A program made the position numbers and the translations under genes. The notes below the pieces were generated by a model that was not told the origin of the DNA, ran no database searches, and worked only from the letters and a program-made list of their open reading frames with translations. From the NCBI GenBank assembly GCA_025200525.1, contig CM045761.1, positions 46,198,190-46,262,189 of the forward strand: a stretch of DNA of 64,000 bases, written 5' to 3'. The DNA is from Camellia lanceoleosa (lineage: Eukaryota > Streptophyta > Magnoliopsida > Ericales > Theaceae). Positions 9,745 through 20,960 of the stretch are shown one piece after another (position 1 is the first letter of the stretch; every line of letters starts with the position of its first letter).

Positions 9745-12236
9745 TGTAACGCCAAAAAAAATTGGGCAGGGTATATCTATTTATACAATAAACCCACCTG
9801 ATAGACAAACACATATATCTAGTTAACTATTCCATACATCCATTTCCATTTAATCCCAAATGCCAAATATATGTTGTTCACATCTCAATGCCCTAGTTCC
9901 AATCCTAAGCATGCATTTCACAACAAGTATGAAATAGAAACCAAACAGATAATAAGTGCCCTACAGGCTTACAAATTTATACAAGAACATTCTTGGTTAC
10001 ACAAAATGGAGTTTCAACTCAACGCAATACAGCCTTGGGCTTACATTCAACAAATAACCATAAAATCCTAAGTCAGTGCCTTGGTGGAGGCATATCACCT
10101 GTACCTGAAATGGTTTCCCTTATAGAGTGAGCCACAACTCAGTAGAAATATACTACACAACATATGGACCATAACAAAACTAAAGAGGAGTATGCTCATG
10201 CCATGCTCATGATAAAATAGTTTATCTCTCTTTTTATAAAGCATGCAATGCTGAGATGCAACAACAGATATAAAATCATTTCCATTTTAAACCATATATG
10301 TTATATGAATACAGCTCTGTGAATCTCTAGGTGGGTGTCTGCAAGTAGGCCTAAATGCATTACCACTGTCATTTTTACCAATAAATTGGAAGGCTCGACA
10401 CCTAACCATGTGGTTCTAAACCCCCTACCCAAATTCACAAAGTATTCATCTTTTCGCAAACAGATACATTTCCAAACATTTCTCAAAAAACAGATGCATT
10501 TCCAATAAAATGAATGTAATGCAATGTCCAATGCAACAAATGAGGAATATGGTTCAGTTTACCTAAGTCTCATGTATTTCTACAACCATCTTGGCTATCA
10601 TCTACCGATAACCCAAAACAGATATTTCTAAACAGATATTTAAACAATTAAATTCTAAAAATTCTGATAAATACAATCTATTTCATATCTCATCAAATAT
10701 GAACAACTACACTAGTTTTTATATCACAATCACGTCCGGTAACCTCTCAAGGTCCATTTCTAACCATGTCGGTTTTATTCCAACAGATACATTAAGCAAA
10801 ATAATACCGTTAATGCCCAAGAAAACATCATTTTCTTTCCAAAATCATTCTCCAAGCGTTATTCAATTATGACATCCTATTTTGATCGAAAGACCCAAAA
10901 GTTAAACATAGTTCCTTCATTTTCTTTAAAAATGCTCTTTTGGTCACAAACCAGTAAAAATTTCAAAACCAATCGAATCGAAGTCCGTTTTTGTTCAAAT
11001 TTAAAACATAACTCTTTCATAACCTTACAAACAAATTCCAAGTTCACACTTTCACAATTTGGGCATCAACTTTTTATTTTTCTCAAAATTTCTCTTTTAA
11101 GCAAATAAATCACAATTTTTTCAAAAATTCGAATTAAATTATACGCAACTCTAAGCTCCCTATAATCAAGTAAAAGTGCATAAAGAAGTGTAGGAAAAAT
11201 CCCTACCTCAAGTTAGAAGAGGAAACAAGCAAAAAAAATTTTCCAATTTTCGACTTTGTTTCATCAATTTAACCTTAAGAACTATAGGCAAAAATTTTGT
11301 AGATTTTGCTAGATCACAAAAAGAAATGAGGGTTTATGGTGGTGTTTAGAAAGAGATGAAAGAAATGAGGGAGTAGAGGGAGAAAATTGCATTATGTGTT
11401 TTGGGGTTCAAAGGAAAGAAATGAATCAAGGTTGATGGAATAGAGGCAGGCCCCCACGTGTGCTTGCTTCCTTTATTATTATTTTATTTTATATATATAT
11501 ATATATCCATCTCTCTCTAGGTTTATAATTAAAAGTACAATTAGCAACTTTATGAGATTTTGTAACCTAATTTATAAAATGATATCATTATTTCTTCACC
11601 ACAAAATATATTTCGTTTGCTTGCACACATCACAAAATGTAATATTTTGCTCACCACGAAATATACACCAATTTTTTTTACTACAAAAATATATAATTTT
11701 TCACCATATGGTACACACCATAAAATCAACTATCAAATATTTATTATAATCCTATATAATAAATAATAACAACTCCCAAAGTGGTTATTACCAATCACAT
11801 TTTAAAATGACCAAACAGTTGAACGTGAGTCATTGAACAAATTCAATTTAAATTAAATCTAAGTCATGGGTCTCACCCATAAGTCAAATATGGTCCAATT
11901 ATATACCAAAATAGACTTAACAAATTTATCTCAAATCATGGTCTGAACACCCAAAACTCAATTTTAAATTCTACTATAAATTAAACTGAATACCAATCAG
12001 TCCGTGAATTTTCATAAAATAAATACTCATCATTAAATTCTGAAATTTTTATCCAATGTGCTAGACTCATATGGGAACAACATATAAAAATTTCATAATT
12101 TTCTGAGATCGGGAACTATTTTAAAAAAATACAAAACCGAACTATTTTCGCACAGAATTTACACGACAATCAAATTCAAAAATTTGTTCAATTAAATTAT
12201 GCGCTGGCTATTTAAAAAAAAAATTGGGTCACTACA
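9745..12236 (-). mobile_element. Solo LTR of a Ty3/gypsy element (minus orientation)
   Basis: The segment starts TGTAACGCC and ends CACTACA, so in the element's own orientation it runs TGTAGTGACCC...GGCGTTACA. It is flanked by GGTAG (9740-9744) and GGCAG (12237-12241), a 5-bp target duplication with one mismatch. Its reverse complement contains GTGGCTCACTCTATAAGGG...CAGGTACAGGTGATATGCC, which is colinear with motifs near the 3' ends of the LTRs at 17620-19790 and 34004-37278 (GGCTCACCCTATA, CAGGTA, GCATGCCACCTCC). No internal coding domains are present, which indicates LTR-LTR recombination. It is probably a relative of those LTRs rather than the same family. Confidence 0.7.
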
Positions 12237-12241
12237 GGCAG

Positions 12242-13600
12242 TGTCCTTTTTCTGGTAGAGCAGAGGCTAAGGTGGAAAAACAGTGCAATTTTCTAACTGT
12301 GCAACAGAGGCATTCCAGTAGCAAAACGGAGAGCATTATTGGGTGGAAATCCGCGTTCATACATGAGCTAGCCATCCCTAGCATTTCGGAGCCCGTTTAA
12401 ATTATGTTGTAATATTAATATGTTGTGCTTAGAGTAGTGGATTTGTAACTAATTAGTTAGAATAGCCAGTTAGTTTACTTTTGTGTTGTAATTATTTAAT
12501 TAGCTAGAATAGTTAGTTAAATTTGTTGTTGTAATAATTAGTTAAGTAGCTTATCTAATTTATTTCATTTGGGTTTGTAATAGTTACTTAATTAGGTAAT
12601 TAATTAGCTAGTCCATTTACTAGGTAAATATGTAATAATGTGTATGTCTTCCAATCTCACGTCTTTCTCCCATTTATTTACTTCCTTATGATGGGTAGTT
12701 TAGAACATCATGTTTATTTTAGCGTACTTCATGTTTGCATCCACATGTCTTGCATGCATCATGTTTATTTTAGCATACTTTATGTTTAAACACATGCTAT
12801 CAAATTGTTTCACATGTCATAATTAGTAGCTGAGCCTATTAATTGCACCATTGCATGTGTTGCATTAGTTATACTGCATTAGTTAGAGGCATGCATGTTT
12901 TCTAACTCTTTTGTCTCTTTTGACTTGCCTTGGAATACTAGATGAGCATTTTATTTGCTTTAGCATATCGCATGAGTGTGATTGTTGCCATGTCTAACAT
13001 GCTTACCATGAGGCTAAGTGTTTAATTGATAAATTGCTTAAATGCCTTGGATGAAGGCTAATTGCTTGAATTGGAATAAATTGAGTAATGTACATATGCG
13101 ATCACTTTTCAAGTGGTACATATTCGAAACACTTTTCAAAAAACAAACATGAATCAAAGTGTTCCAAATTTTGTTAATTAGCCTATACTCGTGTGCATCA
13201 CATAGTAAAGTTAGTTTAATAATTGAAACAAGAGCATATAATGTAAATAAGATTCACATCATGATTAGTAAAGGCCGATATTTGATCGAGCGAGTGGAGT
13301 GCTCAATTCATGACCTTCCCCTCTCATACCTAAGTTTCCGAACCGAGACAATCTTGGTGATGACGGATACGTGGCCTTTGGCACAAGTCATGGGTTTACT
13401 AAATTTTTCAAAAATATTTAGGTGGTAACTCTGTAACTGGCAAAGTAGTCCATTTTTGGCATTTTGATTCAAAATCGATTTTCTAAAAGATTTGCTAGAT
13501 TTGGATTCTTTAGTATTTATCTATTTCACATTGCACTTGTGGAATCAGATTTAAAACCACGAGAGTTCGGACTGTAGGGCTAGTTGTATCCGAAAGGAGC
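12242..13600. other. Unassigned AT-rich sequence, possibly retroelement LTR or leader
   Basis: The stretch at about 12430-12640 contains several imperfect copies of TAATTAGTTAGAATAG. Around 13250-13440 there is a GC-richer part ending in TTAGGTGGTAACTCTG, which recalls the LTR/primer-binding junction of some Tat/Ogre-type elements, but I cannot define both ends. It lies directly upstream of the chromovirus remnant without a recognisable 5' LTR of that element. No gene is supported. Confidence 0.3.
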
Positions 13601-13607
13601 ATGAAAA

Positions 13608-14257
13608 GTCGAGCTATAGGTAACACCATTCCGAATTGTCCAAATTGTGGGAAGGTTCATCGGGGACAGTGCTCTATGGCCAAGTTAGTCGTTTGGTGAA
13701 AGATTGTCTAAAGTTCAGCCACTTTGCAATGGGTACTCCTGAACTAGCGCAGAAACCAAGAACAATCATAGGAGGGAGGAAAGAACAAAAACACCAATGG
13801 AGGGCTTTTGCTTTAGTATCGGGAAACCCCAATGCTACTGAGAACATTGTGTCAGGTACATTTTCTATATGTGGACATTACTCATATTCTCATTGATTTT
13901 GGATCAACTCATTCTTTTGTTTCTCTACACTTTACTTCCAAATCGACATCAATATTTGAACCCCTCGGATATGCATTATCTGTGTCTTTTCCATCTGGTG
14001 GTTCCATATTTAGTACAGAAGTATATAAATCCTATGCTATATCCCTAAAATATGAAACCTTATATGTAGATTTGATTCCACTTCGTATTAGTAGTTTTAA
14101 TATAATCTTAAGAATGGATTGGCTTACTGCCAACCATGCCTCTATTGATTGTACAACCAAAAAGGTCTTTTTCTGGTTACTCGACCAATACGAGCTTATC
14201 TTTAAAGGAACTGAAGTTTCTATCCGTCCATGTTTAATATCCCCCGCAATAACCTAA
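13608..14257 (+). pseudogene. Chromovirus gag C-terminus and protease, degraded
   Basis: A CPNCGKVHRGQC knuckle at about 13635-13670, a degraded second knuckle (YGQVSRLVKDC) and then the QWRAFALVSGNPNATENIVSG linker region mark the gag-protease junction of a Ty3/gypsy chromovirus. After a frameshift the protease follows with LIDFGSTHSFVS, where the catalytic D-S/T-G triad reads D-F-G, and a later MDWLTANHASIDC block typical of the family. The frame shifts at least twice. The N-terminal gag is not recognisable, so the element is 5'-truncated or badly decayed. It continues directly into the polymerase at about 14340. Confidence 0.8.
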
Positions 14258-14339
14258 CGACTGTTGAGAAAAGGTTATTGTGGTTATATTTGTTATGTGG
14301 TCAACACTCAACAAGTAGACCCAATATTCGATCTAATAC

Positions 14340-15677
14340 CTATAGTTCGGGAGCTTCATGACGTCTTTCTTGAATACTTACCTAGTACTTTAGTTGACTA
14401 AGAAGTTGAGTTCACCATTAAAACTCATCCTGGTACACAACCAATACCAAAAATCCCTTATTGCATGTCGATTATGGAATTGAAAAAGTTGAAAAAGCAA
14501 CTCTTGGAATTGCTCGACAAGGGCTTCATACGACCAAGTACCTCTCCATGGGGAGCTTCAGTACTATTTGTAAAAAAAAAGATAGTACAATGAGATTATG
14601 TAACAATTATCGAGAATTGAACAAGGTTACCATCAAGAATCAGTACCCTTTGCCGCAAATCGATGACTTATTTGATCAACTTCAAGGTGCTCAAATATTC
14701 TCAAAGATCGACTTAAGGTTTGGCTAACCATCAAATGAAGTTCGAAGATGGAAGCATTGAGAAGACTGCCTTCAGAACACGTTATAGATACTACGAGTTC
14801 TTTGTCATGCTATTTGGCGTCACCAACGCTCCAGCGGCCTTTATGGACCTCGTGAATCGAGTGTTCAAACCCTATCTCGATGAGTTCGTTACTGTCTTTA
14901 TTGATGACATTCTCGTATACTCTAAAACATAGAAGGACCATGAACAACACTTATGATTAGTTTTGCAAATACTACGTGATCACAAACTTTATGCCAAGTT
15001 GAAGAAATGCGAATTATGGATCACTAGTGTACACTTTCTCAGCCATGTCATTGACAATAATGGCGTCTCTGTCGATCCACAAAAGGTTGCAGCTATCACG
15101 GATTGGTTGCGACCTACTAATGTATACGAAGTTCGGAGTTTCTTGGGATTAGCAAGATATTACTGATATTTCATTCAAGATTTTTCAAAAATTGTGTCAC
15201 TATTGACTCAATTGACCCAGAAAAACACAAAGTTCGAGTGGACTGACAAACAAGAGCATTGCTTCCAGGAGTTGAAAAGTAGACTTGTGACAGTGCCCTT
15301 ATTGGCACTCCTTATTGGAACGGATGGATTTGTAATCTATAGCGATGTATCATATAATGGATTGGGTTGTGTACTTATGCAAAATGGGAAAGTTATTGTG
15401 TATGCCTCACGTTAACTAAAGACTCATGAGAAGAACTACCTAACTCATGATCTGGAATTGGCTGCGGTGATTTTCGCTCTTAAAATTTGGCATCATTACT
15501 TTCACGGAGTAACGTGCGAAATTTACACTAACTACAAGAGTTTGAAATATCTGTTTACACAGAATGAACTAAACATGAGGCAACAATGGTAGTTAGAGTT
15601 TATGAAAAATTATGATGTGAAGATTCAACACCACCTAGGTACGGCTAACGTGGTAACAAATGCACTAAGTCAAAAGA
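14340..15677 (+). pseudogene. Chromovirus reverse transcriptase and RNase H, degraded
   Basis: RT landmarks in order: [22 protein letters not shown] (about 14590), [28 protein letters not shown], and the catalytic [11 protein letters not shown] at about 14895-14927. The thumb and connection region follows (FLGLARYY at about 15143). RNase H shows YSDVSYNGLGCVLMQ, the [20 protein letters not shown] block and [13 protein letters not shown], where the usual Asp of YTDHKSL is Asn. In-frame stops occur at about 14725, 14930, 15163, 15413 and 15588, plus a frameshift near 14720, so the domain cannot be made as one polypeptide. Confidence 0.9.
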
Positions 15678-15689
15678 CCACCCAAAGTT

Positions 15690-17208
15690 TGGTATACTTC
15701 CTTACTAACATGAAATCACTTATTGGAGACTTGGAAAAACTAGACTTGGAGTTAATTCCACACAGGGATGCTGGATTTGTCACTAATATAGTCATGGAAC
15801 CTTTGATAATCAACGAAATTAGGGCGCGTCAATTTGAGGACAAGCTTTTAAAGAAAATATACGATGAGCAAACCAATACGCCCAATTTCGATTTCACCAA
15901 AGACAGTGGGATACTAAAGTTTCGAAACCGAATTTGTGTGCTTGACATTCTAGAAATCAAAAAGAAGACATTGATAGAAGCCCATAGCTCAAGATTCGCA
16001 GCTCATCCTGGAAATACGAAAATGTATCACGATCTGAAAGAGCATTATTAGTGGACAGGAATGAAGAGAGACATAGTAGCCATGTTTCTAAATGCTTCCA
16101 ATGTCAACGAATTAAGATAGAACATCAAAGACCTGCAGGACTGCTACAACCACTCCCTATTCTTAAATGGAAATGGGAACACATTACCACGGATTTCGTT
16201 ATTAGATTACCACAATCAGCCTCAAAGAACGCTGCAATATGGGTCATAATAGATTGATTAATGAAATCAACACATTTTCCACCTATCAGAGTCACTTACT
16301 CTCTTAACAAATTTTCCACTTTATATATCAAAGAGATCATTTGATTGCATGGTGTCCCGGTATCAATTGTATCAGATCGAGACCCTCGTTTTGAATTTCA
16401 ATTTCAGAATAAGTTACAAGAAGCTTTGGGAACAGAACTAAAGTTTAACATCGCTTATCACCCGCAAACCGATGGACAATCTGAAAAAACGATCCAAACA
16501 TTGGAGGACATGTTGCAGGCATGCGTATTGGATCTTCAAGGTAATTCGGACAAGCATCTGTTATTAGTAGAATTCGCTTATAACAACAGTTACCAAGCAA
16601 GTATCGGAATGACACATGTGTGATCGCCTATATATTGGACAGAGATAGGAGACTGGAAGTTGTTAGGTCCAGAAATTGTGCAGATAACCAGTGACAAAAT
16701 TCAACTCATCCAACAGCGAATTCGCATTGCCCAAAGTTGCTAGAAAAGCTTTGCGGATACACGGAGACAGAATTTAGAGTTTCAAGTAGGAGAGCATGTT
16801 TTCTTAAATGTCTCACCAATAAGAGGAGTCATTCAATTTGGAAAACGAGAAAAATTGAATCCACATTACATCGGGCCATTTGAAATACTGGAAATGATTG
16901 GCCTTGTAGCATACCGTCTTACCCTTTCACCAAAATTGTCCAATGTTTACATTGTATTTCGTGTGTCGATGCTCCGACGATATCTTCAAGACTCAGAACA
17001 TGTCATTGATCACGAAAGCCTACAAGTTCAAGATAATTTGTCTTTTGAAGAACAACCAGTACAGATCCTCGGCTGTCGTGATCAGATTCGCCGAAACAAG
17101 ACTATACCTCTGGTAAAAGTCTTATGGCGGAGTCATTGCATTAAAGAAGCTACATGGGAAACTGAAAATCAAATGCGGGCCCGATATCCACACCTTTTCG
17201 AACACTAA
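15690..17208 (+). pseudogene. Chromovirus integrase with C-terminal chromodomain, degraded
   Basis: The integrase zinc region is at about 15990-16115 (AHSSRFAAHPGNTKMYHDL, then CFQCQRIK after a frameshift). The catalytic core follows: HITTDFVIRLP (Asp), VSDRDPRF (Asp) and HPQTDGQSEKTIQ (Glu), the DD35E triad. The C-terminal GPFEILEMIGLVAYRLTLP-like block is followed by a chromodomain-like end (VKVLWRSHCIKEATWETE, YPHLF), which places it in the chromoviruses, most like the Tekay/Del group. Stops at about 16050, 16255, 16342 and 16621 break it. The terminal 117-codon part is open. Confidence 0.9.
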
Positions 17209-17240
17209 GGTATGGCAAATTTGAAGACAAACTTCTATTT

Positions 17241-17292
17241 AGGATGAGAGAAATGTGACACCCTAAATATTTAATTAATACCTCAACTAATC

Positions 17293-17327
<35 letters not shown>

Positions 17328-17619
17328 AATAGTAGTAGTAGTAACAGTAGTAAATAAAAATATTTAATTTTATGATGGTATGTGATAAAGTATAATTTAA
17401 TTTACATTAGGGGTCATTGTGTAGAGAAAAAAAAAGAAGAAGGTGATAACGTAATAACTTTGGCATATGGGCCAAGGTTAAATTATACAAGCACCTAGAT
17501 GATAGGTAGTAGCCCAGGTTGTACACATGGAAATAATAGGGAGCTAATAAAAAAGATGGCAGAAAAATGATTGAGAGCTCTAAAAAAGGAGCTCTAGAAA
17601 GAGTTCTAATGGTGGGCCC
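17241..17619 (+). other. Polypurine tract and start of the chromovirus 3' LTR
   Basis: AGGATGAGAGAAA (17241-17253) is a polypurine tract placed just after the pol stop, and it is followed by TGTGACACCC, a typical chromovirus LTR start, at 17254. The LTR sequence is soon interrupted: GAGAGCTCT-rich sequence at 17570-17614 and 19845-19870 looks like an inserted MITE, which itself carries the solo LTR at 17620-19790. The 3' end of this LTR is not resolved. Confidence 0.6.
17293..17348. repeat. ATG/GTA trinucleotide microsatellite
   Basis: About 11 ATG units followed by degenerate TAG/TAA-type triplets, within the presumed 3' LTR of the chromovirus. Confidence 0.9.
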
Positions 17620-17796
17620 TATAGCGATCCCAGGTTTTTACCTCTTGTGTCTTGTTTCCGTAGATATTAGTAGTTACTTATATCTTGTTTGCATCATTTC
17701 GTACTTTGTATTTGAGTTATAGGATGTGTTGGGCAGGTTTGTTACAGGTTGGTTGAACTTAGAAACTAAGAGTAGTTGCCCAGATTTTTGCTTTCA

Positions 17797-18068
17797 CGCT
17801 CGAGCGGGCCCTTCGTTGTTGCTTCTCCGCTCAAGCGGGAGTTTTGACGCTCGAGCGTGATTTTCCATCTTCCAATATTTCTTCTGCAGTGTTGGACGCT
17901 CGAGCGTGAGTTTGTGTGTGACGCTCGAGCGGGGGGGTTTTACGCTCGAGCAGTGACTTGGTTCAGCAAAAAGTTCTGGAAGTGTATATCCGCCGCTCGA
18001 GCGGGATTTTTGACGCTCGAGCGAAAGTCTGTGAGTGACGCTCGAGCGGGGGTTTCCACGCTCGAGCG
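17797..18068. repeat. Array of ten CGCTCGAGCG palindromes in LTR U3
   Basis: Ten copies of the 10-bp perfect palindrome CGCTCGAGCG or one-base variants (CGCTCAAGCG, CGCTCGAGCA) lie within 272 bp, most followed by GGG or GTG. They are spaced irregularly, about 10-60 bp apart. The array stops 12 bp before the TATA box at 18081. The same array, more eroded, is in the LTRs at 34195-34496 and about 41765-42066. Position suggests a promoter or enhancer module; this is inference. Confidence 0.85.
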
Positions 18069-18080
18069 GGGCGACTCTTA

Positions 18081-18087
18081 TATAAAA
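18081..18087 (+). promoter_or_regulatory. LTR TATA box
   Basis: TATAAAA in CTTATATAAAACCGGG, directly downstream of the palindrome array, in U3 of the solo LTR. In the two LTRs of the gag-only element the same place reads CTTATTTAAAA, a weaker box. Confidence 0.6.
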
Positions 18088-19795
18088 CCGGGATCCGACT
18101 TTTTGGATCACTTTTTCACATCCTTTTCTCTCTCTTACTTTTCCAAAACTCCATTGTTGAGCCTCTCTCTCTAGAACCTTGTCTTCTCTCTAGGTATTGA
18201 TCTAGTATGAGTTGTTTCCTCACCTTTGGCTTTTACAAAAAAGTTATTGATCGTTGAGGGCTATCTTTTGATCCGAGAATCTCGGGATTTGGAGCATTTT
18301 CATTTTCTTCATCTTTTCCGTTAGGTGTCAACTTTTGAGGTAGGGATTTCTACTCACTCTTATGGTATTTGGCATAGATTTTTGGTTGATTTGATAAAGT
18401 GTTGTAGTTGGATAATTTTGGGACTTAGGATTTCAAAATGTTAAAAGGGGGTTTTGTTATTTTGATTCTAGAAAGTGTATTTTGGGTTTCAAAATAATGG
18501 TATTGTCGTTGGTTGTTGATTTATGGACCATTGGGTTGTTATTGGAAAAAGGAGTAGAAAACCCTAATTTGTTGTATAAATTAATTAGTATAATTAATTT
18601 GGAAAAGTTGTGGATTTATGGAATTGAGTTGGAAATAATGAAATTGACTCATTATATTGTGAAATTGTGGAGTTGGATTTGTTGATCGCCCACTTTTGAT
18701 AACATTGATAATTTATCTGTTGGAGCTTTTATTATCTGTTTAGAAATAATTGCTTGGGCTACCGGTGGAGAGTAGTTTTGATTGTTGTAGACAATGCATG
18801 ATGATTAGGCAAACTAAAACTAATCGTTTGAGTATGCTATCGAATATAGCGATTGGAATAATACATTAATTTTATAGATTGATTGATTGTATATGATCTA
18901 TGTTTATATACATGTGTTGTGTGGGAGGAGATAGGGGATGTACTCCATGGTTTAGGGGAAGATAGGGGATGGACCTCTAAACCGGACTTTTGTGTGACAT
19001 TGATACAGCACTACAATGTGTATCAAGTGTCGATTATGAAAGTGTTTGAATTGATTTGATATAATACTAAAATGTATATCGTTATCAATTGTGAGGTATA
19101 GAAGTGATTCTATGTTATGTTGATACAACACCGAAATGTGTATCTTTCGTGAAGTGTGGAAATGAATTCTGTGTTATCGATACAGCATTAAAATGTGTAT
19201 CCGTCATGAATTTTGAAAGTGTTTTAAGGATGAGTCTAAATCTCATCAAGTTATTTGGCTAGGTATTGAGCCTTGTTTTCAAACTCAAAGTTGAAAAAGA
19301 AATAGGAAATGAAATGTAACATGGACTTAATGTCATGGAGCCGGAATGTGAGATATGTGGATGTATTTGTGTTGGACATTTATCAATTGCTAAAGTCTTA
19401 GTTATTGCTCATACTGTGTTTAGCATATCTCTACTGGGCGTTGGCTCACCCTATATGGGACATTACTTTCAAGTACAGGTAGCATGCCACCTCCAAGGAT
19501 ATAGCTTGGATGATGATTGGATGATGATGAGAGTTGAAGACTCTTTTTGTTTATTTTGTTTGTATTACATGTATATCAAACCAAGGGCTTCTTTTGTATA
19601 GAGTTAGCACTTTTCTTTTGTGTAACCAAGTGTTAACTTGGAAAGTTGTAAGTGCGTAGGGCATTTGCTTTTGTTGTTAACATGTAATACTTTTGTAAGA
19701 ACTACTTTGATGAATAGAAATGGTTGATTTCTCTTGTATCAATTCATGTCTAAAGTGATGGGTTTTATGTATTATTTTGAGGGCGTTACAGGCCC

Positions 19796-20960
19796 CACCA
19801 TGTGATGTAATGTTTTGGTCTCTTTTTTTTTTTTTTCACGTTAGAGCTCTACTATTAGAGCTCTAAATCACTGCTGAAGATGGCAAATTAATTGAGAAAC
19901 CACGTAGAATTGATAGATGACACACCGGTGATGAGCTCGTGTATAAATAGCTTAGTAAGCATTGGTAATCGGAACAAAGATAAAAGAGGAAGAAAATTGG
20001 TAAGCGAAGAAAATGGAAATGGAAAACGAACAAAAAAAAATCAATATTAAGATGAGTTATATTATATTTTGAATAATCATAAAATTGTTTTATTATTTTA
20101 TGAATTATTTTATGCAAATCATTTTTTTTTTTAAATTAGCATCACAATTATATCATTTATTTTATGAATCCTATTTGCTTAAAAATAGAAACCCATGAAT
20201 AAAACTGTGTTTTGGAATAATTATTTTGTAAGTACTACTACGGAGGTCCTATGCCTTGGAGGACTTAAATAATCATTGCCTCTCTGATTAGTCACTTTAG
20301 TAACTCTTTGACAGTCTCACGCTTTGGGGGACTTAAAAAATCATTAACTCTGTGATTAGTCACTTTGTGACCCTCTGTCTATTATGGATCCATTGACCCT
20401 TTGTTCTACTATGTACTGTGATTATGATTATTTCGTTTATATAATTTTTATATTATATGTTTGTTATTTAAAATAATTGATTTATTCAAACCAAATAATT
20501 TTACTGTTTAGCCCAAATAATTGTCCATGATGTTTTGTATACCCTTATATTCTTATTATAAGATTCATCACTCTGTCATGTGCTTATAACTATTAAACCC
20601 CTTTTTAGGTGAAGAAATCTAAGGAGGAATTGTTTTATCCCTCAAACCGAGATCCCGACTTGAGTTGAACATCGTTTTTTTTTTCTTTTTTTTCTTTTTT
20701 GGTGTTTACTTGTAATTATTAACTAGGTCATGTTACATCAATAAAAGTTCTCATGTATGCCTTAGACATTTATATGCACTTTTTATTTATTTATTTTATC
20801 TTGCTGCCTTATTTAATTTGTTAAATCTAAAATTAAAATCTTGTTAGCTTTAGAATTTAGATAGTTGCGAATCCAACCCAAGTATCGGGGTTGGGTCGCG
20901 ATACTAAGATTGTAGTTTAGTTTTAAATTTATTTTGTGTGATCTTAATATAATGAATTAT
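19796..20960 (+). other. Probable remainder of the chromovirus 3' LTR
   Basis: Right of the solo LTR the sequence continues with GAGCTCT-rich MITE-like sequence to about 19870. An LTR-like stretch follows: TATAAAT at 19942-19948, paired segments around 20270 and 20340 sharing GGACTTAAA and GATTAGTCACTTT, AATAAAAG at about 20741 as a possible polyadenylation signal, and a GC-richer GGTTGGGTCGCG end near 20900. The end coordinates are uncertain because no intact 5' LTR is available for comparison. No coding sequence is seen. Confidence 0.35.

Larger units (their letters stand above)
17620..19790 (+). mobile_element. Solo LTR, same family as the gag-only element at 34-44 kb
   Basis: Begins TATAGCGATCCCAGG and ends GAGGGCGTTACA, the same ends as the LTRs at 34004-37278 and 41577-43910. 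It is bounded by a perfect 5-bp duplication, GGCCC at 17615-17619 and 19791-19795. Joining the flanks restores GTGGGCCCCACC. No internal domains are present, so it is a recombination product. It carries the palindrome cluster at 17797-18068, a TATA box at 18081, and the GGCTCACCCTATATGGG / CATGCCACCTCCAAGG stretch near the 3' end shared with its relatives. Confidence 0.92.

Noticed and set aside
17857..18174. 105-codon frames on both strands over the palindrome array
   Set aside because: Repeat-driven openness in LTR U3 (LER/ARA periodicity); contains the TATA box.
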